From the NCBI GenBank assembly GCA_021325315.1, contig JAJPHK010000113.1:1-50185 (forward strand): 50,185 bases of DNA, written 5' to 3'. The notes under the pieces were generated by a model. The model saw only the letters and a program-made list of their open reading frames with translations. It was not told where the DNA came from and ran no database searches. Below, piece by piece: positions 7,601-15,828 of this stretch (position 1 is its first letter; each line of letters begins with the position of its first letter). Position numbers and translations under genes: made by a program. This DNA comes from Alphaproteobacteria bacterium (lineage in GTDB: Bacteria; Pseudomonadota; Alphaproteobacteria; Rhizobiales; Xanthobacteraceae).

Positions 7601-8794
7601 CTATTTTATCCGCAAAGCCTCGACGCCGGGCAAGGGCTTTCCTTCCAGCCATTCCAGGAAAGCGCCGCCCGCGGTGGAAACATAACTGAACTGGTCGAGG
7701 ACGCCCGCGTGCTGAAGGGCGGCGAGCGTATCGCCGCCGCCGGCGAAGGAACTCAAAAGCCCTTGGCCTGTGAGTTTCGCGACTTCGCGGGCGAGTGTCA
7801 CAGTCCCCGCATCGAAGGGGGAGACTTCGAAAGCGCCCATCGGGCCGTTCCAGACAATGGTGCGGGTTCCGGCGAGCCGCGCCGCGTTAAGCGCGACCGA
7901 TTGCAGGCCGATGTCCAGAATCATCTCATCGGGGCCGACGGCATCGATCATGACCGAGCGCGAGGGCGTGTTCGGCTCAAGCTTCTTCGCGACCGCGGCG
8001 TCGACGGGCAGCACGATGTCGCAATTCTTGGCCTTCGCCTCTTCGAGAATCTTTTTCGCGGTGTCGATCAGATCGGGCTCGCTCAGGGATTTGCCGATAT
8101 TCTTGCCCTGGGCCGCGAGGAACGTGTTCGCCATGGCGCCGCCGATCACCAGAAGATCGACTTTCGCCAAGAGGTTCGACAAAAGCGCGAGCTTCGACGA
8201 AATCTTCGCGCCGCCGACGACAGCGGCGAGCGGCTTCACCGGCGAGGTGAGCGCACGGGTGAGCGCCGAGAGTTCCGCCTGCATGGCACGGCCGGCATAG
8301 GCTGGAAGTTTATGCGCGATGCCTTCGGTGGAAGCATGCGCGCGGTGGGCGGCGGAGAAGGCATCGTTGACATAAAGATCGCCGAGCTTCGCGAGCGCCG
8401 CGACGAATTCCGGATCGTTCTTCTCCTCGCCTTTATGGAAGCGGGTGTTTTCGAGAAGCAGCACGCAGCCGGGATTCAACGCCGCGACGGCTTTTTCGGC
8501 TTCCGGGCCGATGCAGTCCTTGGCGAATTGCACGGGCTTGCCGAGGAGGCCCGAGAGCACCGGGACGACCGGCGCAAGCGATTGCGATTCGTCGTGGCCC
8601 TTCGGTCGGCCGAAATGCGAAAGCAAAATCGCCTTGCCGCCTTTTTCGGTGACGGCGGCGATCGTCGGGATCACCGTGCGGATGCGCGTGTTGTCGGTGA
8701 TGCGCCCACCTTCCATCGGGACGTTCAGGTCGACGCGGATGAGGACGCGTTTGTCTTTTACATCCGCCTGATCGAGCGTTCGAAAAGCCGTCAT
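7601..8794 (-). CDS. pgk: Phosphoglycerate kinase
   Basis: 397 residues, full length. N-terminal substrate domain RVLIRVDLNVPMEGGRITDNTRI with the basic patch LLSHFGRPKG; hinge and nucleotide domain with AVVGGAKISSKLALL, VWNGPMGAFE and the C-terminal SFAGGGDTLAAL. It converts 1,3-bisphosphoglycerate and ADP to 3-phosphoglycerate and ATP, reversibly. The product is also the substrate of serA/serC elsewhere in this window. It starts three bases after the gap stop, so it is tightly co-transcribed. The 729-aa plus-strand ORF at 7709-9898 is an antisense shadow of pgk and gap. Confidence 0.98.
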   Translation of the reverse strand: MTAFRTLDQADVKDKRVLIRVDLNVPMEGGRITDNTRIRTVIPTIAAVTEKGGKAILLSHFGRPKGHDESQSLAPVVPVLSGLLGKPVQFAKDCIGPEAEKAVAALNPGCVLLLENTRFHKGEEKNDPEFVAALAKLGDLYVNDAFSAAHRAHASTEGIAHKLPAYAGRAMQAELSALTRALTSPVKPLAAVVGGAKISSKLALLSNLLAKVDLLVIGGAMANTFLAAQGKNIGKSLSEPDLIDTAKKILEEAKAKNCDIVLPVDAAVAKKLEPNTPSRSVMIDAVGPDEMILDIGLQSVALNAARLAGTRTIVWNGPMGAFEVSPFDAGTVTLAREVAKLTGQGLLSSFAGGGDTLAALQHAGVLDQFSYVSTAGGAFLEWLEGKPLPGVEALRIK

Positions 8795-8797
8795 CGA

Positions 8798-9805
8798 TCA
8801 GTCGAGCTTGCCCATCACGACGGCCGTGTCCGCCATGCGGTTGGAGAAGCCCCACTCGTTGTCGTACCAGGACATCACACGCACGAGCGTGCCGTCCATG
8901 ACCTTGGTCTGATCCATGTGGAAGACCGACGAATGCGGATCGTGGTTGAAGTCGATCGAGACGTTCGGCTGCGTGGTGAAGCCGAGGATGCCCTTCAACT
9001 GCTGCTCGGAGGCGCGCTTGATCGCGGCATTCACTTCATCCTTGTCGGTCTTGCGCTTGGCGATGAACTTCAGGTCCACGACCGAGACGTTCGGCGTCGG
9101 CACGCGGATCGCGACACCATCGAGCTTGCCGGCGAGTTCCGGCAGCACGAGGCCGACCGCCTTCGCCGCGCCCGTCGAGGTCGGGATCATGGAGAGCGCC
9201 GCCGCGCGCGCGCGGTACATGTCCTTGTGCACCTGATCGAGCGAGGGCTGGTCGTTGGTGTAGGCGTGCACCGTGGTCATGAAACCTTTTTCGATGCCGA
9301 TCGCGTCGTTGAGCACTTTCGCGACCGGCGCGAGGCAGTTCGTGGTGCAGGAAGCGTTCGAAACGACCTTGTGATCCTTGCCGAGCTTGTCGTGATTGAC
9401 GCCATAGACCACGGTGAGATCGGCTCCTTCGGCGGGAGCCGAGACCAGCACGCGCTTCGCGCCGGCGGTGAGGTGGGCCGAGGCCTTCTCCTTCGAGGTG
9501 AAGATACCGGTGCATTCCATCGCAATGTCGACCTTGAGTTCCTTGTGCGGGAGCTCGGCCGGATTCTTGATCGCGGTCACCTTGATCGGCCCGCGGCCGA
9601 CGTCGATCGTATCGCCGGAGACTTTCACGTCGTTCGGAAAGCGGCCGTGGACAGAGTCGAAGCGGAGGAGATGCGCGTTGGTTTCGACCGGCGCGAGATC
9701 GTTGATCGCGACGACCTCGATATCCTTGCGGCCGGACTCGATGATCGCGCGCAAGACGTTGCGGCCGATACGTCCGAAACCGTTGATAGCGACACGTACA
9801 GTCAT
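8798..9805 (-). CDS. gap: Glyceraldehyde-3-phosphate dehydrogenase, type I
   Basis: 335 residues. Rossmann start [19 protein letters not shown], catalytic Cys153 in [12 protein letters not shown], and the substrate-binding STGAAKAVG and SWYDNEWGF motifs are intact. It oxidatively phosphorylates glyceraldehyde-3-phosphate to 1,3-bisphosphoglycerate. The dinucleotide loop reads [18 protein letters not shown], the ND-L form common in alphaproteobacterial enzymes; cofactor preference cannot be fixed from this alone. Its start overlaps the transketolase stop by four bases (ATGA), giving the order tkt-gap-pgk-fba. Confidence 0.98.
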   Translation of the reverse strand: MTVRVAINGFGRIGRNVLRAIIESGRKDIEVVAINDLAPVETNAHLLRFDSVHGRFPNDVKVSGDTIDVGRGPIKVTAIKNPAELPHKELKVDIAMECTGIFTSKEKASAHLTAGAKRVLVSAPAEGADLTVVYGVNHDKLGKDHKVVSNASCTTNCLAPVAKVLNDAIGIEKGFMTTVHAYTNDQPSLDQVHKDMYRARAAALSMIPTSTGAAKAVGLVLPELAGKLDGVAIRVPTPNVSVVDLKFIAKRKTDKDEVNAAIKRASEQQLKGILGFTTQPNVSIDFNHDPHSSVFHMDQTKVMDGTLVRVMSWYDNEWGFSNRMADTAVVMGKLD

Positions 9806-11820
9806 GCTCTCTCCTTGCGCGGCGTTCCGCGCCCTTCTCCTAATGCAGCCGCGGCAGCCGCGACAATCGCTTCCGCAGTAATTCCAAAACGACGGTAAAG
9901 GTCTTTGTAAGGCGCGCTCGCGCCGAAACCGGTCATTCCAACGAAAATTCCGCCGGTGCCGATGATTTCGTCCCAGCCCATGCGGATCGCCGCCTCGCAG
10001 CCGATCTTTACCGGCGCGTCGCCGATGATCGAGGCGCGGTAGTTCGCGTCCTGCTCAAAGAAGAGATCGAGCGAGGGAGCCGAAACCACGCGCGTCGCGA
10101 TGCCCTGTTTTTCGAGCTCGGCCTTCGCGGCCATGCAAAGCGATACTTCCGAGCCGGAAGCGAAGAGCGAGACTTGCGCCTTGCCTTTCGCGGGCGAAAG
10201 CTCGTAGGCGCCGCGCGCGGACAAGTTTTTCTCTTCAAACGCGGTGCGGAGCGCCGGCAAATTCTGGCGCGTGAGCGCGAGCACGCTCGGGCCTTCGGCG
10301 TTTTCGACCGCAAGCTGCCAGCATTCGGCGGTTTCGGTGAGATCGGCGGGGCGGAGCACCGTCAGATTCGGAATCGCGCGCAGCGCCGCGAGATGCTCGA
10401 CCGGCTGATGCGTCGGGCCGTCTTCGCCGAGGCCGATGGAGTCGTGCGTCATGACATGGATCGCGCGAACGCCCATCAACGCCGCAAGCCGGATGGACGG
10501 GCGGCAGTAGTCGGAGAACACAAGGAACGTGCCCGAGAAGGGGATCACGCCGCCATGCAGCGCCATGCCGTTCATGGCGGCGGCCATGCCGTGTTCGCGG
10601 ATGCCCCAGTGCAGGAACTGGCCCTTGTAATTGCCGGGGCAAATCACCGGCATCGATTTCGTCTTGGTGTTGTTGGAGCCGGTAAGATCGGCGGAGCCGC
10701 CAACCATTTCGGGCGCGGCGGCGACAATCGCGCCGAGCACTTCTTCCGACGCCTTGCGGGTCGCGACTTCCTTCGGGTTCTTTGCCGCGTTCTCCTTCAC
10801 CGCGCGAACCGCGCCGGCGAAAGCGGGCGAGAGCTTTCCGGCGAGGCGGCGTTCGAACTCGGCGCGTTTGTCGGCGGGAAGCGCCTTCACGCGCTCGTTC
10901 CATTGCTTGCGCGCGTCAGCCGAGCGCGAGCCCGCCTTGCGCCATTCGGCAAGAATGTGGGCGGGGATTTCGAACGGCGGATGATTCCAGCCGAGCTTCT
11001 CGCGCGCGCCTTTAATTTCGTCGGCGCCGAGCGGCGAGCCGTGTGCGTCGGCGGTGCCCGCCTTCTTCGGCGCGCCGAAGCCGATCGTGGTGCGGCACGC
11101 AATCATCGTCGGCTTGTCGGATTTTTGCGCGCTCGCAATCGCCTTTTCGATCGCTTCCGGATCGTGGCCGTCGATGCGCATTGCATTCCAGCCTGACGCC
11201 TGGAAGCGCGCGACCTGGTCGGTTGAGTCTGCAAGCGAAAGGCTGCCGTCGATGGTGATGCGGTTGTCGTCGAACAGCACGATCAGCTTCGAAAGCTTCA
11301 AATGTCCCGCAAGCGAAATCGCCTCCTGGCTTACGCCTTCCATCAGGTCGCCGTCGGAGCAGAGCGCATAGGTGAAATGATTGACCGCGCCGTCGCCGAA
11401 CTCGGCATTCATGATCCGCTCGGCGAGCGCCATGCCGACGGCATTACCGATGCCCTGACCCAGCGGGCCGGTGGTGGTTTCGACGCCTTCGGTGATGAAA
11501 TTCTCGGGATGTCCCGGCGTCTTGGAATCGAGCTGGCGGAACCGCTTGATCTCCTCGATCGTCATCTTCGGATAGCCGGTGAGATAGAGGAGCGCGTACA
11601 AGAGCATCGAGCCGTGACCCGCGGACAGCACGAAACGGTCGCGGTCGGGCCACTTCGGATCGGCGGGATCGAATTTCAGGAACTTCGTGAAGAGCACCGT
11701 CGCGATGTCGGCGGCGCCCATCGGCAGGCCGGGATGGCCGGATTTCGCCGCCTCGACCGCGTCCATGGCTAAGGCGCGAATGGCGTTGGCCATACGGTCG
11801 TGGTTCGCGCGGGATGTCAC
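9802..11820 (-). CDS. tkt: Transketolase
   Basis: 672 residues from GTG at 11820 ([20 protein letters not shown]), chosen over the track's TTG at 11847 because it fits the family N-terminus and has AGAGAG about ten bases upstream. Diagnostic features are [13 protein letters not shown], the thiamine diphosphate motif [28 protein letters not shown], and the pyrimidine-domain [15 protein letters not shown]. It transfers two-carbon units between sugar phosphates in the pentose phosphate pathway. It is the first gene of the operon and has a long leader containing a strong hairpin. In autotrophic relatives the paralogue is cbbT, but no Calvin-cycle genes are seen here. Confidence 0.97.
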   Translation of the reverse strand: MTSRANHDRMANAIRALAMDAVEAAKSGHPGLPMGAADIATVLFTKFLKFDPADPKWPDRDRFVLSAGHGSMLLYALLYLTGYPKMTIEEIKRFRQLDSKTPGHPENFITEGVETTTGPLGQGIGNAVGMALAERIMNAEFGDGAVNHFTYALCSDGDLMEGVSQEAISLAGHLKLSKLIVLFDDNRITIDGSLSLADSTDQVARFQASGWNAMRIDGHDPEAIEKAIASAQKSDKPTMIACRTTIGFGAPKKAGTADAHGSPLGADEIKGAREKLGWNHPPFEIPAHILAEWRKAGSRSADARKQWNERVKALPADKRAEFERRLAGKLSPAFAGAVRAVKENAAKNPKEVATRKASEEVLGAIVAAAPEMVGGSADLTGSNNTKTKSMPVICPGNYKGQFLHWGIREHGMAAAMNGMALHGGVIPFSGTFLVFSDYCRPSIRLAALMGVRAIHVMTHDSIGLGEDGPTHQPVEHLAALRAIPNLTVLRPADLTETAECWQLAVENAEGPSVLALTRQNLPALRTAFEEKNLSARGAYELSPAKGKAQVSLFASGSEVSLCMAAKAELEKQGIATRVVSAPSLDLFFEQDANYRASIIGDAPVKIGCEAAIRMGWDEIIGTGGIFVGMTGFGASAPYKDLYRRFGITAEAIVAAAAAALGEGRGTPRKERA

Positions 11821-11886
11821 TGGCTGTTTTCTCTCTCGGGGCCTCAAGTGGGTCGGCGAAGGCCGAGGCTAAATCCACAAGGCCAT

Positions 11887-11907
11887 CTCGATCCCAGCGG
11901 GATCGAG
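11887..11907 (-). promoter_or_regulatory. Hairpin in the tkt operon leader
   Basis: A perfect 9-bp stem, CTCGATCCC / GGGATCGAG with an AGC triloop (minus strand GCT), is flanked by GGCC and GGCC that can extend it. It lies between the putative tkt promoter and the GTG start, about 65 bases before the start, inside the transcribed leader if the promoter call is right. There is no U-tract, so it is not a simple terminator. The function is unknown. Confidence 0.4.
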
Positions 11908-11914
11908 GCCGCGG

Positions 11915-11943
11915 ATGGATAACACGCAAGGCCCCGGAGTCAA
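11915..11943 (-). promoter_or_regulatory. Candidate promoter of the tkt-gap-pgk-fba operon
   Basis: On the minus strand TTGACT (11938-11943) is followed after 17 bases by ATCCAT, or after 15 by TTATCC. The -35 is a good match to the alphaproteobacterial housekeeping TTGAC; the -10 is weak. It is the only TTGAC-like hexamer noticed in this 219-base divergent gap reading toward tkt. Confidence 0.35.
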
Positions 11944-12016
11944 TGTTTGCAAGCCTTTCCGAGGGGTGAAATGCCACGACGATTTTGCATGTCTGGTCAT
12001 AACTTCGCTCCTTCCG

Positions 12017-12045
12017 TTGACGCAGGATGTTAGCGGACCTTTACT
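12017..12045 (+). promoter_or_regulatory. Candidate promoter of DUF4164-zapA
   Basis: TTGACG (12017-12022), a 17-base spacer and TTTACT (12040-12045) lie 22 bases before the GTG of the DUF4164 gene, with AGGAG at about 12054 as ribosome binding site. This fits the alphaproteobacterial sigma-70 pattern in spacing and sequence. Confidence 0.45.
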
Positions 12046-12066
12046 AGCGAGTAGGAGTGAATCGAC

Positions 12067-12339
12067 GTGAGTGCGATGGACGGGGCCCTGCAGCGGCTGG
12101 AAGCCGCCCTCGATGCGCTGGAATCGGCGGTCGGCCAGTCCGCGGCCGATAGCCGGCAGCGTGAGCAACTGGAGAGCCAGTTGCAGGCCTTCGGTCAGGA
12201 CCGCGCTCGACTTTCGGCTGATCTCGAACGCGCGTGCGCGCGGGCCGAGGATCTTGAGGCGACGAACCAGGAAGTCTCCCGGCGACTTGAGCGGGCGGCC
12301 GAAACTATCCGCACCGTTCTGGCTTCGCAGGAACGCTGA
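12067..12339 (+). CDS. DUF4164 family coiled-coil protein
   Basis: 90 residues from GTG at 12067, preferred to the ATG three codons later because AGGAG lies about ten bases upstream. The protein is almost entirely helical, with heptad-like stretches such as ALQRLEAALDALESAV and QLESQLQAFGQDRARLSADLERA, and no catalytic motif. Small proteins of this type (DUF4164, from memory) sit directly before zapA in many Rhizobiales. The gap to zapA is only two bases. A role alongside ZapA in division is suggested by position alone. Confidence 0.75.
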   Translation: MSAMDGALQRLEAALDALESAVGQSAADSRQREQLESQLQAFGQDRARLSADLERACARAEDLEATNQEVSRRLERAAETIRTVLASQER

Positions 12340-12341
12340 AT

Positions 12342-12725
12342 ATGGCCCAGGTGAGCGTTACAATCGGCGGTCGGACCTACCGGATGGCATGCGACGACGG
12401 CCAGGAAGACCATCTGATCAGGCTCGCGCGCGAACTCGACGAAAAAATCGCGCGGCTGCGCGAGGCCTTCGGCGAAGTCGGCGACACTCGCCTCACGGTG
12501 ATGGCTGCGATCACGATCTCGGACGACCTTTCCGAGTGCAAGCGCCGCATTCGCGGGCTTGAGCAGGAGATCGAAGGATTGAAGGAAGCGCGCATCGCGT
12601 CGGTCGAGCGTGTGGACGCGATCGAGCGCGAAAGCGCCCGCGGGCTCGAACAGGCCGCCGAGCGGATCGAGCGGCTCGCGCATGCGCTGAACGGCGGCGC
12701 GCCGGCGAAGCGCGCCGCGCAATAA
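12342..12725 (+). CDS. zapA: Cell division protein ZapA
   Basis: 127 residues. The N-terminal ZapA domain is clear: MAQVSVTIGGRTYRMACDDGQEDHLIRLARELDEKI, then LTVMAAITISDDL, and a long C-terminal coiled coil (LEQEIEGLKEARIASVERVDAIERE) with an Ala/Lys tail. ZapA binds FtsZ and bundles protofilaments at the Z-ring. It is slightly longer than the E. coli protein (109 aa), as usual in alphaproteobacteria. Immediate neighbours are DUF4164 upstream and the 6S RNA gene plus 5-FCL gene downstream, a widely conserved arrangement. Confidence 0.92.
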   Translation: MAQVSVTIGGRTYRMACDDGQEDHLIRLARELDEKIARLREAFGEVGDTRLTVMAAITISDDLSECKRRIRGLEQEIEGLKEARIASVERVDAIERESARGLEQAAERIERLAHALNGGAPAKRAAQ

Positions 12726-12767
12726 ATCGGGACTGGCAGCGCGCCTACAAGAAGCCTAGAGTGATCG

Positions 12768-12930
12768 GGCGAGGCTGCGCGGTTCGTCAGGAACTCTTAA
12801 TTCCTGGGGCCTTATCGATCTCAACGGGAGCTGTCCCTGACCTTGCCCGTGGGCTCGGTCATTACGGCGCCCACCTACTTCGTAGGTTTCCCGGGATCGT
12901 TGCTTCCAACGGCCAATCGTGGCCTCGCGC
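12768..12930 (+). ncRNA. ssrS: 6S RNA
   Basis: The 237-base gap between zapA and the 5-formyl-THF cyclo-ligase gene is the standard site of alphaproteobacterial 6S RNA. A terminal stem can form between GCGAGGC at 12769-12775 and GCCTCGC at 12922-12928, giving about 160 nt. The interior holds paired arms (for example CCCGTGGGC and GCCCACC) around a probable open bubble, and an AT-rich ATTATTTTTT follows the 3' end. 6S RNA mimics an open promoter and sequesters housekeeping RNA polymerase in stationary phase. Exact ends are estimates; the call rests mainly on position, length and the terminal stem. Confidence 0.78.
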
Positions 12931-12962
12931 CTTGAATTATTTTTTCGAGATTGTGATCCAGA

Positions 12963-13553
12963 ATGCCTTCCGACATCGCCGAATTGAAACGCTCGCTCCG
13001 CAACGAAGCGCTCGCGCGCCGCGATGCGCTCGATGCGGACTATCGCCAGCGCGCCGCCGAGGCCATCGCCAATTTTCCGTTTCCCGTGCCGGTGCCGAAG
13101 GGTGCGATCGTTTCCGGCTTCTTTCCGATGAAGACCGAGCTCAGCCTGTTGCCGCTGATGCGTGCGCTTGAGAAGAACGGTGCGCAGATCGCGCTTCCGC
13201 GCATTGTCGGGCGCGGCCATCCGCTTTCCATGCGTGCGTGGAAATTCGGCGATCCGCTGGTGCCGGGACAGTGGGGCATTCGCGAGCCCGCGCCGGACGC
13301 GAAGGAAGTCGCGCCGGATATTTTGATGGTGCCGTTCGCCGCCTTCGACCGGCGCGGTTATCGCGTTGGCTATGGCGCGGGCTACTACGACATGACGATT
13401 GTCGGTCTGAAGGCGAAAAAGAACGTCGTGACTGTCGGTTTCGGCTTCGAAGCCCAGGAGATCGATCAATGTCCCGTCGAAGCGCATGACCAGAAGCTCG
13501 ATTTCCTGATGACCGAGAAGGGCTTGCGCGTCGGCCAGCCGGAGCGCGTTTGA
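12963..13553 (+). CDS. 5-formyltetrahydrofolate cyclo-ligase
   Basis: 196 residues. Family features in order: N-terminal KRSLRNEALARRDAL (basic nucleotide-binding), VSGFFPMKTELSLLPLM, the conserved LMVPFAAFDRRGYRVGYGAGYYD with the glycine-rich ATP loop near residues 136-143, and a C-terminal EAHDQKLDFLMTEKG. The enzyme converts 5-formyl-THF to 5,10-methenyl-THF with ATP. Placement directly downstream of 6S RNA matches the ssrS-ygfA linkage known from enterobacteria. Its TGA overlaps the next gene's ATG by one base (TGATG). Confidence 0.95.
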   Translation: MPSDIAELKRSLRNEALARRDALDADYRQRAAEAIANFPFPVPVPKGAIVSGFFPMKTELSLLPLMRALEKNGAQIALPRIVGRGHPLSMRAWKFGDPLVPGQWGIREPAPDAKEVAPDILMVPFAAFDRRGYRVGYGAGYYDMTIVGLKAKKNVVTVGFGFEAQEIDQCPVEAHDQKLDFLMTEKGLRVGQPERV

Positions 13554-14371
13554 TGCGCTTTTTGTTCCTTGGCGACGTGGTCGGGCGGCCGGGACGGGAG
13601 GCGGTGACGCGGCTCCTTCCCAAGCTGCGCGACGTATGGAAGCTCGATTTTGTCGCAATCAACGGCGAGAACGCGGCCGGCGGCTTCGGCATCACCGAGG
13701 CGATTTACGGAGAGCTCACCGATGCGGGCGTGGACGCGATCACGCTCGGCAATCATGCCTGGGATCAGCGCGAGGCGCTGGTCTTCATCGAACGTGCGCC
13801 GAAATTGATCCGCCCGCTCAACTATCCGCAGAAGGCGCCGGGCCGGGGCGCGGCGCTCTTCGAAGCGAAGAACGGTCAGCGTGTTCTCATCATCAATGCG
13901 ATGGGACGCGTTTTCATGGACGACCTCGACGATCCGTTCAAGGCGGTGGAGCGGGAAATTTCGGCTTGCGGCTTAGGCGAAGGCTGCGATGCCGCGGTTT
14001 GCGATTTTCATGCCGAGGCGACGAGCGAGAAGCAATCGTTCGGCTATTATTTCGACGGGCGGTTTTCGCTCATCGTCGGCACACACACGCATGCGCCGAC
14101 CTCGGATCACCGTGTGCTCCCCGGCGGCACGGCGTATGTCTCCGACATCGGCATGTGCGGCGACTACGACAGCGTGCTCGGCATGAACAAGGACGAGCCG
14201 ATCCGCCGCTTTCTCACGAAAATTCCGTCGGGGCGTTTCGAGCCCGCGACCGGCGAAGGCACGCTTTGCGGTGTCGCGGTGGAGATCAATAGGGATGGAT
14301 TGGCCGAGCGCATCGCCGCGGTGCGGCTCGGCGGCGTGCTGGAAGAGGCGAGACCCGCGTTCTGGGAATAA
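13553..14371 (+). CDS. ymdB: YmdB-type metallophosphoesterase (TIGR00282 family)
   Basis: 272 residues from ATG at 13553, which overlaps the cyclo-ligase stop; the track's TTG one codon earlier is not needed. Metal-binding motifs are MRFLFLGDVVGRPG, INGENAAGGFGI, TLGNHAWDQ and SLIVGTHTHAPT...YVSDIGMCGDY. These dinuclear-metal phosphoesterases include Bacillus YmdB, which affects biofilm and motility through phosphodiesterase activity. The substrate in this organism is unknown. The C-terminus is complete and of normal length. Confidence 0.9.
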   Translation: MRFLFLGDVVGRPGREAVTRLLPKLRDVWKLDFVAINGENAAGGFGITEAIYGELTDAGVDAITLGNHAWDQREALVFIERAPKLIRPLNYPQKAPGRGAALFEAKNGQRVLIINAMGRVFMDDLDDPFKAVEREISACGLGEGCDAAVCDFHAEATSEKQSFGYYFDGRFSLIVGTHTHAPTSDHRVLPGGTAYVSDIGMCGDYDSVLGMNKDEPIRRFLTKIPSGRFEPATGEGTLCGVAVEINRDGLAERIAAVRLGGVLEEARPAFWE

Positions 14372-14388
14372 AGCTGGGGGAACTGCCG

Positions 14389-15030
14389 ATGCGTTTTCTT
14401 GCTTTTCTGGCCGCCGCGCTTTTCATCACGCCTGTGCAAGCGCAGACGCTCAGCAAGAATCCGGCCGCTACCGGCGCGGTTACGCCCGACGACATGACCA
14501 AGCGGCTCGAAGAGACCGCCGAGCGCATCAAGAAGATAAGTCCCTCCGGCGCGCCACGCGCAGCGCAGTTCGATTTCGCCTGGGCGCAGGACGAGGACGA
14601 ATACAAGGCGCTCGCGAAATATGCCGTCGTGCTGGTGAGCGTCGTCAGCAAGGACGAAAATGAGCTGCCGCTGAAACGCGTTTACATCCGCAACAAGTGG
14701 AATCACGAGACGGAGCTGGAGCGGATTTCGAGCGAACGCCGCGACGTACCGAAAGATTCGCTCACCTATTCCGTGATCGGCGCTTATCGCGAGGACAGCT
14801 TTTATCTCGCGCCGGCCGGGCTCATGAAAAGCGAAGGGGATGTGGTCGCCGATTTCGCCGCGAACAGAACCGGGTTCCGGCTTTATAATCTGCCCGGTGC
14901 GCCGCCCGATTTCATCGAGGCGGATCGGCATGCAATGCCCGCGAAGGACGCAAAGCCCGATCCGAAGGCGCTGAAAGCCATGCTGGAGCGGGAATATTCC
15001 GGCTTCAAGCTTCCGGCCGGGTTGCAGTAA
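14389..15030 (+). CDS. Secreted protein of unknown function
   Basis: 213 residues with a clear signal peptide, MRFLAFLAAALFITPVQAQ, and a GGGGGA ribosome binding site eight bases before the ATG. The mature part begins with a helical stretch (MTKRLEETAERIKKI), then a compact region with KYAVVLVSVVSKDENELPLKRVYIRNKWNHETEL and YREDSFYLAPAGLM, with no cysteines and no catalytic motif I recognise. It lies 17 bases after ymdB, so it is probably in the same operon, and 47 bases before yebC. Periplasmic location is inferred from the signal peptide. Confidence 0.7.
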   Translation: MRFLAFLAAALFITPVQAQTLSKNPAATGAVTPDDMTKRLEETAERIKKISPSGAPRAAQFDFAWAQDEDEYKALAKYAVVLVSVVSKDENELPLKRVYIRNKWNHETELERISSERRDVPKDSLTYSVIGAYREDSFYLAPAGLMKSEGDVVADFAANRTGFRLYNLPGAPPDFIEADRHAMPAKDAKPDPKALKAMLEREYSGFKLPAGLQ

Positions 15031-15077
15031 ACGCGGACGGCGACTTATAAGCCTCGCGCTTATCTCGCGGAGAACTC

Positions 15078-15824
15078 ATGGCCGGGCATTCCCAGTTCAA
15101 GAATATCATGCACAAGAAAGGCCGCGCCGACGCGGCCCGCGCGAAGCTATTTTCCAAACTTGCGCGCGAAATCACGGTGGCGGCGAAATCCGGCCTGCCC
15201 GATCCCGCCATGAATCCGCGTCTGCGTGCGGCGGTGCTGGCCGCCCGCGCCGAAAACATGCCGAAGGACAATATCGAGCGCGCGATCAAGAAATCGCAGG
15301 GCGGCGAGGGCGAGAATTACGAGCAGATCCGCTACGAGGGCTATGCGCCGGGCGGTGTCGCGCTGATCGTGGAAGCGCTCACCGACAACCGAAACCGCAC
15401 CGCGGGCGAAGTGCGCGCCTCCTTCACCAAGCACGGCGGTAGCCTCGCCGAGACGGGCGCCGTGTCGTTCATGTTCAACCATGTAGGCGTCGTGCAATAC
15501 GACGCCGACAAGGCTTCGAACGACGCGATGCTGGAAGCCGCGATCGAGGCGGGCGCCGACGACGTGGTTTCCTCGGCGAGCGGCCACGAAATCATCGCGA
15601 GCTCCGATGCGCTGCACGAAGTCGCGAAGAAAATGGAAGCGAAGTTCGGCGAGCCGAAAAAATCCGGGCTCACCTGGCGGCCGCAAAACTACGTTTCGGT
15701 CGACGACGAGACCGGCGAAAAAATCCTGAAGCTGATCGAAGCCCTCGAAGATAATGACGACGTACAAAACGTCTACGCCAATTTCGAGATTTCCGACGCG
15801 CTGATGCAGAAGCTGAGCGCGTAA
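15078..15824 (+). CDS. yebC: YebC/PmpR family protein
   Basis: 248 residues, standard family length, starting [32 protein letters not shown]. The three-domain YebC signature is complete, including [49 protein letters not shown] and [16 protein letters not shown]. Family members bind DNA as regulators (PmpR) and, in recent work, act on ribosomes stalled at prolines. In many bacteria yebC precedes ruvCAB; here two transporter genes lie in between, leaving a loosely conserved linkage. Confidence 0.96.
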   Translation: MAGHSQFKNIMHKKGRADAARAKLFSKLAREITVAAKSGLPDPAMNPRLRAAVLAARAENMPKDNIERAIKKSQGGEGENYEQIRYEGYAPGGVALIVEALTDNRNRTAGEVRASFTKHGGSLAETGAVSFMFNHVGVVQYDADKASNDAMLEAAIEAGADDVVSSASGHEIIASSDALHEVAKKMEAKFGEPKKSGLTWRPQNYVSVDDETGEKILKLIEALEDNDDVQNVYANFEISDALMQKLSA

Positions 15825-15828
15825 ACGG

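Noticed and set aside
6168-7685. 505-aa plus-strand ORF
   Set aside because: Antisense to the thiE-like gene and fba, both of which have clear family motifs on the minus strand.
7709-9898. 729-aa plus-strand ORF
   Set aside because: It is the antisense shadow of pgk and gap; composition is Arg/His/Asp-rich low complexity typical of the complementary frame of GC-rich genes, with no domain.
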